Positions 18,057-27,444 of a stretch of DNA of 64,000 nt are shown here, in pieces; position 1 is the first letter of the stretch, and every line of letters begins with the position of its first letter. The notes under the pieces were generated by a model. That model was not told the DNA's origin and did no database searches. It saw only the letters and a list, made by a program, of their open reading frames with translations. Location of the stretch: the NCBI RefSeq assembly GCF_014644455.1, contig NZ_BMKS01000005.1, forward strand, positions 62,001-126,000. Direction: 5' to 3'. A program made the position numbers and the translations under genes. Source of the stretch: Caldovatus sediminis (GTDB lineage: Bacteria > Pseudomonadota > Alphaproteobacteria > Acetobacterales > Acetobacteraceae).

Positions 18057-18673
18057 CGCCGGCGCGCCCCGGCCGGCGCGGCGCCGCGCCCCGGGCGACG
18101 GCGGCGCAGCAGCAGGTGCACCGCGCCGCCCCGCGCCGCGTGCGGATGCGCCGCGCCGAGCAGCAGGCCGCGCAGCTCCGGCGCCTCGAGCCAGTGCGGC
18201 AGCTCGCGGCGCAGCACGCCGCCCTCCGGCCCGGCGCCGCGGCCGGTGACGATGGCGACGCAGCGCAGCCCCTCGGCCTGCGCCGCGTGCAGGAAGGCGC
18301 GCACCGCCGCGTGCGCCTCCGCCGCGCGCAGCCCGTGCAGGTCGAGGGTGCGCTCCGGCCGGGTGTTTCCCCGCCGGAGGTCGCGCCAGCGGCGCGCGTC
18401 GAGCCCCGGAGGCGGCGCGTTGAGCGGGAGCGCGGGCGGCGGCCGGGGCGCGGACGGGGCGGGCCGGGCGGCGCCGCCGGACGGCGCGGCGGGCGCCGTC
18501 GCCATGCCGCCTCCGGCGGGGTCCGCCGCGGGCGGCGCCGGCGGATCCTCCGGCGCGCCGCGCGCCCGGAGCGGCACCACGCCGCGCGCGACGAAGGCGC
18601 GCCAGAGGGCGCGGTCCTCGTCCGTCAGGCCGCGCGCGGCGCGGCGGCGGGGCGGGGGCAGGGCGTCGAACAT
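18053..18673 (-). CDS. Smr-domain protein (MutS2 C-terminal-like nuclease)
   Basis: This is a 206-residue protein with an Arg-rich start (RGLTDEDRALWRAF), a Pro/Ala linker and a C-terminal Smr domain from about 108. The nuclease-type motifs are LDLHGLRAAEAHAAV and IVTGRGAGPEGGVLRRELPHWL. Smr domains nick or bind branched DNA or RNA; the role of this stand-alone subfamily is uncertain. In many alphaproteobacteria it follows Tim44 and mltA; here those genes lie about 37 kb away. Confidence 0.88.
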   Translation of the reverse strand: MFDALPPPRRRAARGLTDEDRALWRAFVARGVVPLRARGAPEDPPAPPAADPAGGGMATAPAAPSGGAARPAPSAPRPPPALPLNAPPPGLDARRWRDLRRGNTRPERTLDLHGLRAAEAHAAVRAFLHAAQAEGLRCVAIVTGRGAGPEGGVLRRELPHWLEAPELRGLLLGAAHPHAARGGAVHLLLRRRRPGRGAAPAGARRR

Positions 18674-18703
18674 GGGTCGGTGTGGCGCGGATCGGGCGGC
18701 GAC

Positions 18704-19498
18704 TCACCCCTCATGTGGGGATGGTGCCGCCGCCGCGGCATCCTGCCCGGCGGGCGGGCCATGCATGGCGGCCCCCGGGCCGGCGCCCGCATGCCCCGAC
18801 GGCGCGGCCGCCGCGTCGTCCTCGATCAGCACGACGTGCAGGCGGCGCGGGCCGTGGGCGCCGAGTTCGAGCGTCTGCTCGATGTCGGCGCTGCGCGAGG
18901 GGCCGGTGACGAGCATGACGTTGCGCGGCATGAAGCCGCCGGAGGCCGCGTCGCGGTGCTCCGCGCGCAGCAGGTCCCACGCCTCCTCGTAGGCGCCGAC
19001 GACGCGGCGCGCGCGCAGCACGACGATCGCGGTGTCGGGCAGCAGGTTGAGCGTGGTCGGGCGCTCCGGGGCCGAGGGCAGCACCAGCGTCCCGGTCTCC
19101 GCGACCGCGGCGAAGGCGTGCTGGACGGAGACGGCGTCCTCGGGCCGCGCGGCGCGCGCCTCGACCTGCAGCATCGGGCGTGCGGCCCAGGGGAGGGCGT
19201 CGAGCTCGGGATGCGGGGCGCGGACGAGCCGCGCGGGGAGGTTCTGCGCGGCGAGATAGTCGGCGATCGCGGCGGGGACGGCGGCGGCGTCGGGCACGCG
19301 CTCGACGGTGCCGAATTCCTTCTCGACGTTGCGGACGAAGAGGGCGAGCTGCTCGGCGCGCGGCACGCGCGAGCGGGCGGGGACGAGGTGGCGCGGGTGG
19401 CGCTCCAGCCGCCCGGCGAGCATCGCCGCCTGGTCGGCGGGCAGCGGGCCGCGCCGCAGGCCGCGCCGGATGGCGCCGAGGATCGCGTCCCTCGACAT
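18704..19498 (-). CDS. lutC: LutC-type LUD-domain protein (lactate utilisation)
   Basis: This LUD-domain protein of 264 residues works with LutA and LutB in L-lactate oxidation. Visible family blocks are VSVQHAFAAVAETGTLVLPS, TTLNLLPDTAIVVLRARRVV and LVTGPSRSADIEQTLELGAHGPRRLHVVL. The C-terminal 30 residues are an Ala/Gly/Pro extension. The ATG overlaps the lutB stop by one base (TGATG), so it is translationally coupled. LutA is not adjacent. Confidence 0.88.
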   Translation of the reverse strand: MSRDAILGAIRRGLRRGPLPADQAAMLAGRLERHPRHLVPARSRVPRAEQLALFVRNVEKEFGTVERVPDAAAVPAAIADYLAAQNLPARLVRAPHPELDALPWAARPMLQVEARAARPEDAVSVQHAFAAVAETGTLVLPSAPERPTTLNLLPDTAIVVLRARRVVGAYEEAWDLLRAEHRDAASGGFMPRNVMLVTGPSRSADIEQTLELGAHGPRRLHVVLIEDDAAAAPSGHAGAGPGAAMHGPPAGQDAAAAAPSPHEG

Positions 19499-20931
19499 CA
19501 GGCCCGCCGCTCCCGCTGCGCCCTGGCGTAGCGCGCCATGAAGGTGCCGCCCGGCTCCGGCACCGGCAGGTCGCGGCCCCTGGTCCAGCCCCCGGCGAGC
19601 GGCAGGGAGCGGAAGGCGCCCCGGCCGCGGCCGAGCAGCGACAGCGCGCCGACGGCGAGGCGCGTGGCGGCGCGATAGGCGCCCGGCCGCCGCGCGAACC
19701 AGGCCCAGAGGCGGAGGTTGCCGCGCACCGTGGCGGGGGTCAGGTGGCGCTCGAACTCCCGCTCGCGCCAGTGGCGCATCATGCCGGGGAGCGGGATCTT
19801 CACCGGGCAGACCGCCTCGCAGCGTCCGCAGAAGGTGGAGGCGTTGGGCAGGTGGCCGGCCTTGTCCACCCCGACCAGGGAGGGCGTCAGCACCGCGCCC
19901 ATCGGCCCCGGATAGACCCAGCCGTAGGCGTGCCCGCCGACCGCGCCGTAGACCGGGCAGTGGTTCATGCAGGCGGCGCAGCGGATGCAGCGCAGCATGT
20001 CCTGGAACCCGGTGCCGATCATGCCGGAGCGGCCGTTGTCGAGCAGCACCACGTGGTACTCCTCCGGCCCGTCGAGGTCGCCCGCCCGCCGCGCGCCGGT
20101 GGAGAAGGTGGTGTAGACGGAGAAGTCCTGCCCGGTGGCGCTGCGCGCGAGCAGGCGCAGCAGCGCGCAGCAGTCCTCCAGCGTCGGCACGACCTTCTCG
20201 ATCGAGGCGAGCACGACGTGCACGCGCGGCAGGGTCTGGGTGAGGTCGCCGTTGCCCTCGTTGGTGACGATGACGCTGCTGCCGGTCTCGGCGATCAGGA
20301 AATTGGCGCCGGTGATGCCGACGTCGGCGGCGAGGAAGCGCGCGCGCAGCCGGCTGCGCGCCTCGGCCAGGATGTCGCGCCGCTCGCGGAAGACGCGCTC
20401 GCGCGGCAGGTCGGTGTGGGCGGCGCGGAAGCTCGCCTCCCAGTCCTCGCGGTTGAGGTGGAAGGCGGGGGCGATGATGTGGCTCGGCGGCTCGCGGCGG
20501 AGCTGGAGGATGTACTCGCCGAGGTCGGTCTCGACGGGGGTGATGCCGTGCGCCTCGAGGTGCTCGTTCAGGCCGAGCTCCTCGGAGATCATGGACTTGC
20601 CCTTGGTGACGGTGCGCGCGCCGACGCGGCGGCAGATCGCCAGCACCGCGGCGCGCGCGTCGTCCGCCGTCGGACACCAGTGCACCGTGCCGCCGGCGGC
20701 CTCGACCTTCGCCGCGTAGGCCTCGAGGTAGAAGTCGAGATGGGCGAGGGTGTGGTTCTTGATGTCGCGGCCGATCTCGCGCAGGCGCTCGAACTCCGGC
20801 AGCGCCGCGATCGCCGCCTGGCGGCGGGCGAGGAAGGCGCCGCGGCTGCCGGAGAGCGCCTTCTGCAGCGCGGCGTCGGCGAGGGCGCGCGCGGCGTTCT
20901 CCTTGAAGGCGGGGGAGGTGATCTGGGGCAA
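19498..20931 (-). CDS. lutB: LutB-type iron-sulfur lactate-oxidation protein
   Basis: LutB is the iron-sulfur subunit of the LutABC L-lactate dehydrogenase. The 477 residues start at TTG; no ATG or GTG is available near the conserved N-terminus (SPAFKENAARALAD). There is an N-terminal LUD-like domain, then two [4Fe-4S] motifs, CIRCAACMNHCPVYG and CGRCEAVCPVKIP. The C-terminal DUF3390-like tail follows. It forms an operon with lutC. The upstream gap faces a periplasmic binding protein gene transcribed the other way. Confidence 0.92.
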   Translation of the reverse strand: MPQITSPAFKENAARALADAALQKALSGSRGAFLARRQAAIAALPEFERLREIGRDIKNHTLAHLDFYLEAYAAKVEAAGGTVHWCPTADDARAAVLAICRRVGARTVTKGKSMISEELGLNEHLEAHGITPVETDLGEYILQLRREPPSHIIAPAFHLNREDWEASFRAAHTDLPRERVFRERRDILAEARSRLRARFLAADVGITGANFLIAETGSSVIVTNEGNGDLTQTLPRVHVVLASIEKVVPTLEDCCALLRLLARSATGQDFSVYTTFSTGARRAGDLDGPEEYHVVLLDNGRSGMIGTGFQDMLRCIRCAACMNHCPVYGAVGGHAYGWVYPGPMGAVLTPSLVGVDKAGHLPNASTFCGRCEAVCPVKIPLPGMMRHWREREFERHLTPATVRGNLRLWAWFARRPGAYRAATRLAVGALSLLGRGRGAFRSLPLAGGWTRGRDLPVPEPGGTFMARYARAQRERRA

Positions 20932-21122
20932 GGCGAAGGGTTCCGGTGCGGCACGGAGCGTGGGCGGAATGTAGCGCGGACGTCCCCGCCGGCCAGGGGC
21001 GCCGGCGCGCCCGCTCCCGCCCGGAGGAAAGCCTTGGTCCCGGGGCGCGGCCGGGTCTAGCCTTGCCCGCCAGCCGGGCAGCCCGCCGAACGACCCGGCG
21101 CCGAAGCATCAGGGAGACGTCC

Positions 21123-22373
21123 ATGACAGCCACCGCCCGCGGGATCACCCGGCGCGCCGCCCTCGCCGCCGCCGCCCTCCCCCTCGCCGGCGCCCTGCCG
21201 GCTCGGCGCGCCCGGGGGCAGAGCCCGGCGATCCGCATCGGCGTGCTCACCGACCTCTCCGGCCCCTACTCGGACAACACCGGCGAGGGCTCGGCCGTCG
21301 CCGCGCGGCTCGCCATCGAGGACTTCATGCGCGAGCGGACCGGCATCCGCGCCGAGGTCCTCGTCACCGACTTCCAGAACCGCCCCGAGGTCGGGCTCAA
21401 CGCGGCGCGGACCTGGTACGACCGCGAGGGCGTGGACATGATCCTCGACGTGCCGAACTCGGCGATCGCCTTCGCCGTCGCGGCCCTGTCGAAGGAGAAG
21501 AACAAGGTCGCGATCTTCACCGGCGCCGCCTCCTCCGACCTCACCGGGCGGGCCTGCGGGCCGAACCACCTGCACTGGGTGTACGACACCTGGTCGCAGT
21601 CCCACGCGACCGCGACCGCGCTGGTCGCCGAGGGCGGCGACACCTGGTACTTCATCACCGCCGACTACGCCTTCGGCCACGCGCTCGAGCGCGACACCGC
21701 CAACTTCGTGCGCGCGGGCGGCGGGCGCGTGCTCGGCGCGGCGCGCCATCCCTTCCCGGGCACGACGGACTTCTCCTCCTTCCTCGTGCAGGCGCGGGCA
21801 AGCGGGGCGAAGGTGCTCGGCCTCGCCAACGGCGGCGTGGACACCGCCAATTGCGTGAAGCAGGCGGCCGAGTTCGGCCTGGTGCGCGGCGGGATGCGCA
21901 TCGCCGCGCCCCTGATCCTGCTGCCGGAGATCCATTCCCTCGGCCTCAACACCGCGCAGGGGCTGGTGGCGAGCGACACCTTCTACTGGGACCAGGACGA
22001 GGGGAGCCGCGCCTTCGCCCGGCGCTTCCAGCCGCTCTACCGCGGCATCATGCCGACCCACATCCACGCCGGCGGCTACTCGGCGACGCTGCACTACCTG
22101 CGCGCGGTGGCGAGCATGGGCGTGGCCGAGGCCAAGGCGGACGGCGCCGCGGTGATCCGGCGGATGAAGGAGATGCCGACGGACGATCCGCTGTTCGGCC
22201 GCGGCGTGGTGCGGCCGGACGGCCGCAAGATCCACCCGGCCTACCTCTACCAGGTGAAGGCGCCGTCCGAGAGCCGCGGGCCGTGGGACTACTACCGCCG
22301 CCTGCGCACCATTCCGGCCGAGCAGGCCTTCCGCCCGATGGCCGAGGGCGGCTGCCCGATGGTCCAGACCTGA
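21123..22373 (+). CDS. Branched-chain-type ABC substrate-binding protein
   Basis: This is a periplasmic LivK-like binding protein of 416 residues. It has a twin-Arg-like signal peptide (TRRAALAAAALPLAGALP) and begins mature sequence with IRIGVLTDLSGPYSDNTGEG, the standard opening of this class. AGGYSATLHYLRAV and FGRGVVRPDGRKIHPAYLYQ are late family blocks. AGGGAGA precedes the ATG. No permease or ATPase gene accompanies it, so it is an orphan or shares components. The ligand is not predictable. Confidence 0.9.
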   Translation: MTATARGITRRAALAAAALPLAGALPARRARGQSPAIRIGVLTDLSGPYSDNTGEGSAVAARLAIEDFMRERTGIRAEVLVTDFQNRPEVGLNAARTWYDREGVDMILDVPNSAIAFAVAALSKEKNKVAIFTGAASSDLTGRACGPNHLHWVYDTWSQSHATATALVAEGGDTWYFITADYAFGHALERDTANFVRAGGGRVLGAARHPFPGTTDFSSFLVQARASGAKVLGLANGGVDTANCVKQAAEFGLVRGGMRIAAPLILLPEIHSLGLNTAQGLVASDTFYWDQDEGSRAFARRFQPLYRGIMPTHIHAGGYSATLHYLRAVASMGVAEAKADGAAVIRRMKEMPTDDPLFGRGVVRPDGRKIHPAYLYQVKAPSESRGPWDYYRRLRTIPAEQAFRPMAEGGCPMVQT

Positions 22374-22562
22374 CCGGTTCGCCGCCGGCGCTGCGGAAGG
22401 GACCGGACGCGGGCGGGAACGCCCCTGCGTCCGGCCCGGAGCATGCCCACGCGCCCGCTGGACGCGGCCCGGACCCGGCGGTAATCCCTGCGCCCGCCCT
22501 CCGTCGGCACCGCTCCTCCGAGGCAACCGGCCGAGTCCCCGGATCCAGGAAGAACCGCCACC

Positions 22563-23138
22563 GTGATCTCTCGCCGCCTACTCCTTCGCGCGGGCAGCGC
22601 CACGCCGCTCGCCGCCCTGTTCGCCTCCGCCTGCACGCAGCGGCCGCCGGTCACCGCCGACGGCCGCTACCCGATCATGGCGATCCTCGAGGACGCGCCG
22701 GACCTTCGCCGCTTCGTCGTCCTCCTCGAGCGCTCGGGCATGGCCGAGACGCTGCGCGGCGACGGTCCCTTCACCGTCTTCGCACCGACCGATGCGGCCT
22801 GGGCCTCCGTGCCGCCCGAGGCCGGCGGCGGCACCGGCACGACGGTCGCCGCCGACCCGCAGCGCCTCGCCGCGGTGATGCGGGGGCTGATTGCGCGCGG
22901 GCGTCTCTCGCGCGCCGACATCGCCGCACGCGACGGGCTGGTCACCACGCTCGACGGCGGCCAGGTGCGCGTGGCGCCGGGCGGACAGCAGGTGGTGCGC
23001 GTCGCCGCCGCGTCCGGTGCCCGGCCGGCGCCGTCGCCGACCCGAGCGGAAGGGGTCGGGCCGGCGGCGACCATCTCCCGCCCGGACCTGCGGGCAAGCA
23101 ACGGCGTGATCCACGTGATCGACCGGATCTTCCTCTGA
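22563..23138 (+). CDS. Fasciclin-domain lipoprotein
   Basis: This is a predicted lipoprotein of 191 residues with GTG start and lipobox FASAC (about residue 24). The fasciclin (FAS1) domain is shown by FTVFAPTDAAWASVP, then LVTTLDGGQVRV and the closing NGVIHVIDRIFL (H2-type box). FAS1 domains mediate adhesion in larger proteins; single-domain bacterial members have unknown roles. An insert of about 25 Pro/Ala/Arg-rich residues precedes the final strand. It stands alone, 190 bases after the binding-protein gene. Confidence 0.85.
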   Translation: MISRRLLLRAGSATPLAALFASACTQRPPVTADGRYPIMAILEDAPDLRRFVVLLERSGMAETLRGDGPFTVFAPTDAAWASVPPEAGGGTGTTVAADPQRLAAVMRGLIARGRLSRADIAARDGLVTTLDGGQVRVAPGGQQVVRVAAASGARPAPSPTRAEGVGPAATISRPDLRASNGVIHVIDRIFL

Positions 23139-23182
23139 CCGGGCGCGGGCGGGCCGGGCGTCCCGCCGGGCGGGCGCCCGCC

Positions 23183-23815
23183 TCAGCGCAGCAGCACGCC
23201 GTGGCCGCGCAAGAACTCGAGCAGCGGCAGCAGCGGCAGGCCGAGGATCGCCGCATGCTCGCCGGCGATCCGGGAGAAGAGCTGCACGCCGAGCCCTTCC
23301 AGCCGGTAGGCGCCGACCGAGCCCGTCACTGCCTCGCCCTCGCACGCCAGGTAGGCATCGAGGAACGCCTCCGAGAAGTCCCGCATCACGAGCCGCGGCA
23401 CCGCGACGTGCTGCCAGACGCGCTCGCCCTGGCGCCAGCACGCCACGGCGGTGACCAGCTCATGCGTCCGGCCGCGCAGCGTGCGGAGCTGGGCGCGCGC
23501 TGCCTCGAGGTCCGCGGGCTTGTCGAACCAGCGGCCCTCGCAAACCAGGATCTGGTCGGCGCCGATCACCAGGGCCTCGGGGTCGCGCGCGGCGACCCGC
23601 CGCGCCTTGGCCTCGGCGAGCAGCAGCGCGGCGTCGGAGGGCCGGATGCCCTCGGCCCGCGCGGAGGCCTTGATCGCGTCCTCGTCCACCGCGGCGGTCG
23701 CGACCTCGAAGCGCAGTCCCGCGGCGGCGAGCACGGCCCGCCGCGCCGGCGAGGCGGAGGCGAGCACCAGGCGCGGCGCCTCGGACTGCAGGGCGACGGC
23801 CGGTGAGGTCCTCAC
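23183..23815 (-). CDS. maf: Maf-type nucleoside triphosphate pyrophosphatase
   Basis: This house-cleaning pyrophosphatase hydrolyses non-canonical or dTTP/UTP nucleotides. The 210 residues show [14 protein letters not shown] (substrate loop), [22 protein letters not shown] and [22 protein letters not shown], all Maf hallmarks. The GTG start overlaps the stop of the PPSR gene (GTGA). PPSR-maf is a conserved alphaproteobacterial pair. Confidence 0.92.
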   Translation of the reverse strand: MRTSPAVALQSEAPRLVLASASPARRAVLAAAGLRFEVATAAVDEDAIKASARAEGIRPSDAALLLAEAKARRVAARDPEALVIGADQILVCEGRWFDKPADLEAARAQLRTLRGRTHELVTAVACWRQGERVWQHVAVPRLVMRDFSEAFLDAYLACEGEAVTGSVGAYRLEGLGVQLFSRIAGEHAAILGLPLLPLLEFLRGHGVLLR

Positions 23816-24774
23816 GGCGCTGGCTCCGCCTTCCCGACGCGGCCGAGCACCGGCGCCGCCGGATCCGCCGGGGCATGGGCGAGCACCGGCTCCGCCGCCC
23901 GGCCGCGGCGCGCATGCCAGGCCTCCATCAGCTGCAGCACTGTCGCCGCGGTCTCCTCGATCGAGCGCCGCGTCACGTCGATCACCGGCCAGCCGCGCTG
24001 GGTGCAGAGGCGCCGCGCGGCGAGGATCTCCGCCTTCACCGCGTCCGGGTCGATGTAGGCGTTGGTGTCCTGGCGCACGCCGCCGGCGCCGATCAGCCGC
24101 AGGCGATGCCGGCGGATCTCGATCAGCGCGTTGGTCTCGATGGTGAGGCCGATCACCGGGCAGGGCGGGTTCTCTAGCTCCGGCGGCAGCGGGGCGCCCG
24201 GCACGATCGGCACGTTCGCCGCCTTGATGCCGCGGTTGGCGAGATAGAAGCAGGTCGGCGTCTTGCTGCTGCGCGACACGCCGACCAGCACCACATCGGC
24301 CTCGGCGATGCCCGCGAGGCCCTGCCCGTCGTCGTGCGAGAGGACGAAGTGCATCGCGTCGATGCGGCGGAAGTAGTCGGCATCGAGCACGTGCTGCGCG
24401 GCGCGCTTCTCCTTCGCCCGCCGCCCGATCGCGCCCTGCAGGAGATCCATGACCGGATCGAGCACCGACATGCAGGGCAGTCCGAGCCGCGCGCAGGTCT
24501 CCTCCAGCGCGTGGCGCAGCGAGCGGTCCACCAGCGTGAACAGCACCGGCCCGGGATCGTGCTGGATGCCCTCCAGCACGCGGTCGAGCTGCAGCCGGGA
24601 GCGGATCAGGCTCCAGCGGTGCACGATCACGTGCGCGTCCTCGAACCGCGTGATGGTGGCGCGCGCGATCGAGTTCAGCGTCTCGCCGGTGGAGTCCGAG
24701 ACCAGGTGGAGATTGATCGAACGGCCGGTCGTCGTCACGGGAAGAGCGTGGATCGCTGTGGACAGCGGGGACAT
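23812..24774 (-). CDS. PEP synthase / PPDK regulatory protein (DUF299)
   Basis: This is a bifunctional ADP-dependent kinase and Pi-dependent pyrophosphorylase acting on pyruvate phosphate dikinase or PEP synthase. It has about 320 residues. [13 protein letters not shown] opens the domain. The P-loop is [15 protein letters not shown], and [19 protein letters not shown] and [17 protein letters not shown] complete the family pattern. The C-terminal 35 residues are a variable tail. The ATG at 24774 faces hemE across a 252-base gap. Confidence 0.9.
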   Translation of the reverse strand: MSPLSTAIHALPVTTTGRSINLHLVSDSTGETLNSIARATITRFEDAHVIVHRWSLIRSRLQLDRVLEGIQHDPGPVLFTLVDRSLRHALEETCARLGLPCMSVLDPVMDLLQGAIGRRAKEKRAAQHVLDADYFRRIDAMHFVLSHDDGQGLAGIAEADVVLVGVSRSSKTPTCFYLANRGIKAANVPIVPGAPLPPELENPPCPVIGLTIETNALIEIRRHRLRLIGAGGVRQDTNAYIDPDAVKAEILAARRLCTQRGWPVIDVTRRSIEETAATVLQLMEAWHARRGRAAEPVLAHAPADPAAPVLGRVGKAEPAP

Positions 24775-25026
24775 AGCGCCGTCCCCCGGCGCTGCGAAGC
24801 GCAAGCCGGGGGCGAGCCGCGCCCTCGCGGCGTCGCGGACGCCCCGCGGGGGTCCGTCGGGAAGCCGGGGAGGGCGGGAATTGCGCAACGCCCGGAACGG
24901 TTTGCGCGGCGACCCTCGCGTGGACGGTCCTGTGGACGGCCGACGGGCGCCCTGCATCCCCGTCATCCACAGCGCCAACAGGGACTCCCGCCTTCTTGAA
25001 TCCCTCTTCAATGGATAAGGAGAGGC
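24775..25026. other. hemE-PPSR intergenic gap, candidate replication origin
   Basis: In Caulobacter and other alphaproteobacteria the chromosome origin lies between hemE and the PPSR (DUF299) gene. This gap holds one good DnaA-box-like 9-mer (TCATCCACA at 24963-24971, 8 of 9 to TTATCCACA) and a weaker one (TGTGGACGG, 24931). A third (TGTGGACAG, 24757) lies in the start of PPSR. The right end contains the least GC-rich run (about 24990-25018). The region is short and mostly GC-rich, so the origin call rests mainly on synteny. Confidence 0.3.
24996..25011. promoter_or_regulatory. Inverted repeat upstream of hemE
   Basis: TTGAA and TTCAA flank six bases in the AT-richer stretch just before the hemE ribosome-binding site (AAGGAG, 25017-25022). 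It could be an operator or part of an origin. No factor is recognised; the spacing does not fit the CtrA site TTAA-N7-TTAA. Confidence 0.25.
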
Positions 25027-26103
25027 ATGGAGACCGATCGCGAGGCGCCGCGCGCGGGCGGCGCGGACAAGCCGCTGCTCCGCGCCCTGGCCGGCGAGGC
25101 CGTGTGGCCGCCGCCCTTCTGGCTGATGCGTCAGGCCGGGCGCTACCTGCCGGAATACCGGGCCGTCCGGGCGCAGGCCGGCGATTTCGTCGCGCTCTGC
25201 ACGACGCCCGCGCTTGCGGCGGAGGTGACGCTGCAGCCGGTCCGCCGCTTCGGCATGGACGCGGCGATCCTGTTCTCCGACATCCTGATCCTGCCCTGGG
25301 CGATGGGGCAGCCGCTGCGCTTCGCGGAGGGCGAGGGCCCGATCCTCGAGCCGGCGGTGCGCGACGCGGCGGGCCTGGCGGCGCTCGACGCGCGGGGGGC
25401 GGTGGCGCGGACGGCGCCGGTGCTCGAGACGGTGCGCCGGGCGCGCGCCATGCTGGCGCAGGAGGCGCCAAGGGCGGCGCTGATCGGCTTCGCCGGCGGC
25501 CCCTTCACGGTCGCCTGCTACATGGTGGAGGGACGCGGCAGCCGGGACTTCGCGCTGGCGCGCGAGCTGGCCTATCGCGATCCCGCCTGGTTCGGCCGGC
25601 TGATCCGCCTGCTCGCGGAGGCGACCGCGGACTACCTGATCGCCCAGGCCGAGGCCGGGGCGGAGGCGCTGATGCTGTTCGACAGCTGGGCAGGCCTGCT
25701 GCCGCCGGCCCAGTTCCGCCGCTGGGTGATCGAGCCGACCGCGGCGGTGGCGCGCGCGGTGCGACGCCGGCATCCGGAGGTGCCGCTGATCGGCTTTCCG
25801 CGCCTCGCGGGGCCGATGCTGGCGGAATACGCGCAGCGCGTCGCCGGCCTCGGGGCCGTCGGGATGGACACGGCGATGGAACCGCGCTGGGCCGCGCAGG
25901 CGGTGCCGCCGGGCATCGCGTTGCAGGGCAACCTCGATCCGCTGGCGCTGGTCGCCGGCGGTGCGGCGCTGGAGGTGGAAGCGCGCGCGATCCTCGCGGC
26001 GATGCGGGGGCGGCCCTTCGTGTTCAACCTCGGCCACGGGATCGTGCCGCAGACCCCGCCGGAGCACGTCGCCGCGCTGGCGCGGCTGGTGCGGGCGGGG
26101 TGA
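25027..26103 (+). CDS. hemE: Uroporphyrinogen decarboxylase
   Basis: HemE removes four carboxyl groups from uroporphyrinogen III to give coproporphyrinogen III in heme synthesis. The 358 residues are normal. Key blocks are [17 protein letters not shown] (substrate Arg residues), [12 protein letters not shown] with the catalytic Asp, [16 protein letters not shown] and [20 protein letters not shown] strong AAGGAG site precedes the ATG. It is convergent with dnaQ (22-base gap) and divergent from PPSR. Confidence 0.97.
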   Translation: METDREAPRAGGADKPLLRALAGEAVWPPPFWLMRQAGRYLPEYRAVRAQAGDFVALCTTPALAAEVTLQPVRRFGMDAAILFSDILILPWAMGQPLRFAEGEGPILEPAVRDAAGLAALDARGAVARTAPVLETVRRARAMLAQEAPRAALIGFAGGPFTVACYMVEGRGSRDFALARELAYRDPAWFGRLIRLLAEATADYLIAQAEAGAEALMLFDSWAGLLPPAQFRRWVIEPTAAVARAVRRRHPEVPLIGFPRLAGPMLAEYAQRVAGLGAVGMDTAMEPRWAAQAVPPGIALQGNLDPLALVAGGAALEVEARAILAAMRGRPFVFNLGHGIVPQTPPEHVAALARLVRAG

Positions 26104-26125
26104 GGGCGCGCCCGGCCGGCGTCGG

Positions 26126-26857
26126 TCAGTCGGCCACGCCCTCCGGCGGCGGCGCGTAGGGCGGCCTGAGCCACAGCGCGTCCTTCAGCTTCGTCGCGAC
26201 GAACCGGGCGTGCGCGGCCCGCTCCGCCTCGCTCGGCACGATCGGGCGCGACGTCCGCGCCACCGGCGCCGCCGTCCCGGCGGCCGTCGAACCGGCAGCC
26301 GGCGCGCCGACGCGCGCCGCGGCGAGGGCGAGGCCCGGCTGGCGCCCGCCCATCAGCTCCAGATACACCTGCGCGAGCAGCCGGCAGTCCAGCACCGCGT
26401 TGTGCGTCGTCCGCTGCGAGAGGTCGATGCCGAAGCGCCGGCACAGCGCGTCGAGGCTGTTGGGCAGGCCGGGGAAGCGGCGCTTCGCCAGCTCCAGCGT
26501 GTCCACCATCCGCGCGCGGTCGAGCGGCGGGCGGCCGCAGCGGCCGAGTTCGGCGTCGAGGAAGCCGAAGTCGAAGGGCGCGTTGTGCGCCACGATCGGA
26601 TCCTCGGCGAGGAAGGCGAGCAGCTCGTCCAGGATGTCGGCGAATTTCGGCTTGCCGCGCAGCATCTCGGCGGTGAAGCCGTGCACGCGCGTCGCCTCCT
26701 CCGGCACGTCGCGCTCGGGGTCGAGCAGGTGGTGCAGCACCCGGCCGGTCGGCACGAGGTTGACGAGCTCGATCGCCGCGACCTCGAGCAGGCGGTCGCC
26801 CGCGGCGGGATCGAGGCCGGTGGTCTCGGTGTCGAGCAGGACCTGCCGCATCGTCAT
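26126..26857 (-). CDS. dnaQ: DNA polymerase III epsilon (proofreading exonuclease)
   Basis: This is the 3'-5' exonuclease subunit of the replicase, 243 residues. ExoI is [12 protein letters not shown] (Asp-x-Glu), ExoII is [17 protein letters not shown] and ExoIII is [18 protein letters not shown]. The C-terminal region (after about 195) is a Pro/Ala linker followed by a short polymerase-binding segment. The ATG overlaps the coaE stop (ATGA). Confidence 0.95.
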   Translation of the reverse strand: MTMRQVLLDTETTGLDPAAGDRLLEVAAIELVNLVPTGRVLHHLLDPERDVPEEATRVHGFTAEMLRGKPKFADILDELLAFLAEDPIVAHNAPFDFGFLDAELGRCGRPPLDRARMVDTLELAKRRFPGLPNSLDALCRRFGIDLSQRTTHNAVLDCRLLAQVYLELMGGRQPGLALAAARVGAPAAGSTAAGTAAPVARTSRPIVPSEAERAAHARFVATKLKDALWLRPPYAPPPEGVAD

Positions 26858-27444
26858 GCCTGCCTCAGCCTGCGCACCAGGCGGCGGATCGCGCGCTGCG
26901 CGTGGTGCCGCGACAGGCCGGTGCGGATCACGTGGTCGGCGCGGCGGCGCTTCAGCGCGTCCGGCATCTGGCGCGCGAGGATGGCGGCGAGCCGCTCCTC
27001 GGTCATGCCCCCGCGCGCGAGGACGCGCGCGCGCTGCACCGCGGGCGGGGCGCTGACCACGACCACCTGGTCCACCCGGCGCTCGCCGCCGGTCTCGAAC
27101 AGCAGCGGGATGTCGAGCACCACCAGCGGCGCGCCGCGCCGGCGCGCGCGGGCGAGGAAGCGGCGCTCCTCCTCGCGCACCAGCGGGTGGACGATGCGTT
27201 CCAGCCGCCTGAGCGCCGCGGGGTCGCCGAGCACCGCCTTGCGCAGCGCCTCGCGGTCCACGCGGCCGTCGCGCACCGTGCCGGGGAAGGCCTCGCCGAT
27301 CGGGCGGACGGCGCGGCCGCCGCGCGCCTGCAGGCGGTGCACGGTGGCGTCGGCGTCGAACACCGGCACGCCGAGCCGGCGGAACACGGCCGCCGCGGTG
27401 GACTTGCCCATGCCGATCCCGCCGGTCAGGCCGAGCACCTTCAT
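26854..27444 (-). CDS. coaE: Dephospho-CoA kinase
   Basis: CoaE catalyses the last step of coenzyme A synthesis, phosphorylating the ribose 3'-OH of dephospho-CoA. It has 196 residues. The P-loop is [13 protein letters not shown] at the very N-terminus, followed by [11 protein letters not shown] (catalytic Asp) and the lid/CoA region [13 protein letters not shown] and [13 protein letters not shown]. It is in the middle of the overlapping aroE-coaE-dnaQ operon. Confidence 0.95.
   Translation of the reverse strand: MKVLGLTGGIGMGKSTAAAVFRRLGVPVFDADATVHRLQARGGRAVRPIGEAFPGTVRDGRVDREALRKAVLGDPAALRRLERIVHPLVREEERRFLARARRRGAPLVVLDIPLLFETGGERRVDQVVVVSAPPAVQRARVLARGGMTEERLAAILARQMPDALKRRRADHVIRTGLSRHHAQRAIRRLVRRLRQA

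Noticed and set aside
24996-25011. CtrA-binding site in the putative origin
   Set aside because: The half sites are TTGAA/TTCAA with six bases between, not TTAA-N7-TTAA.
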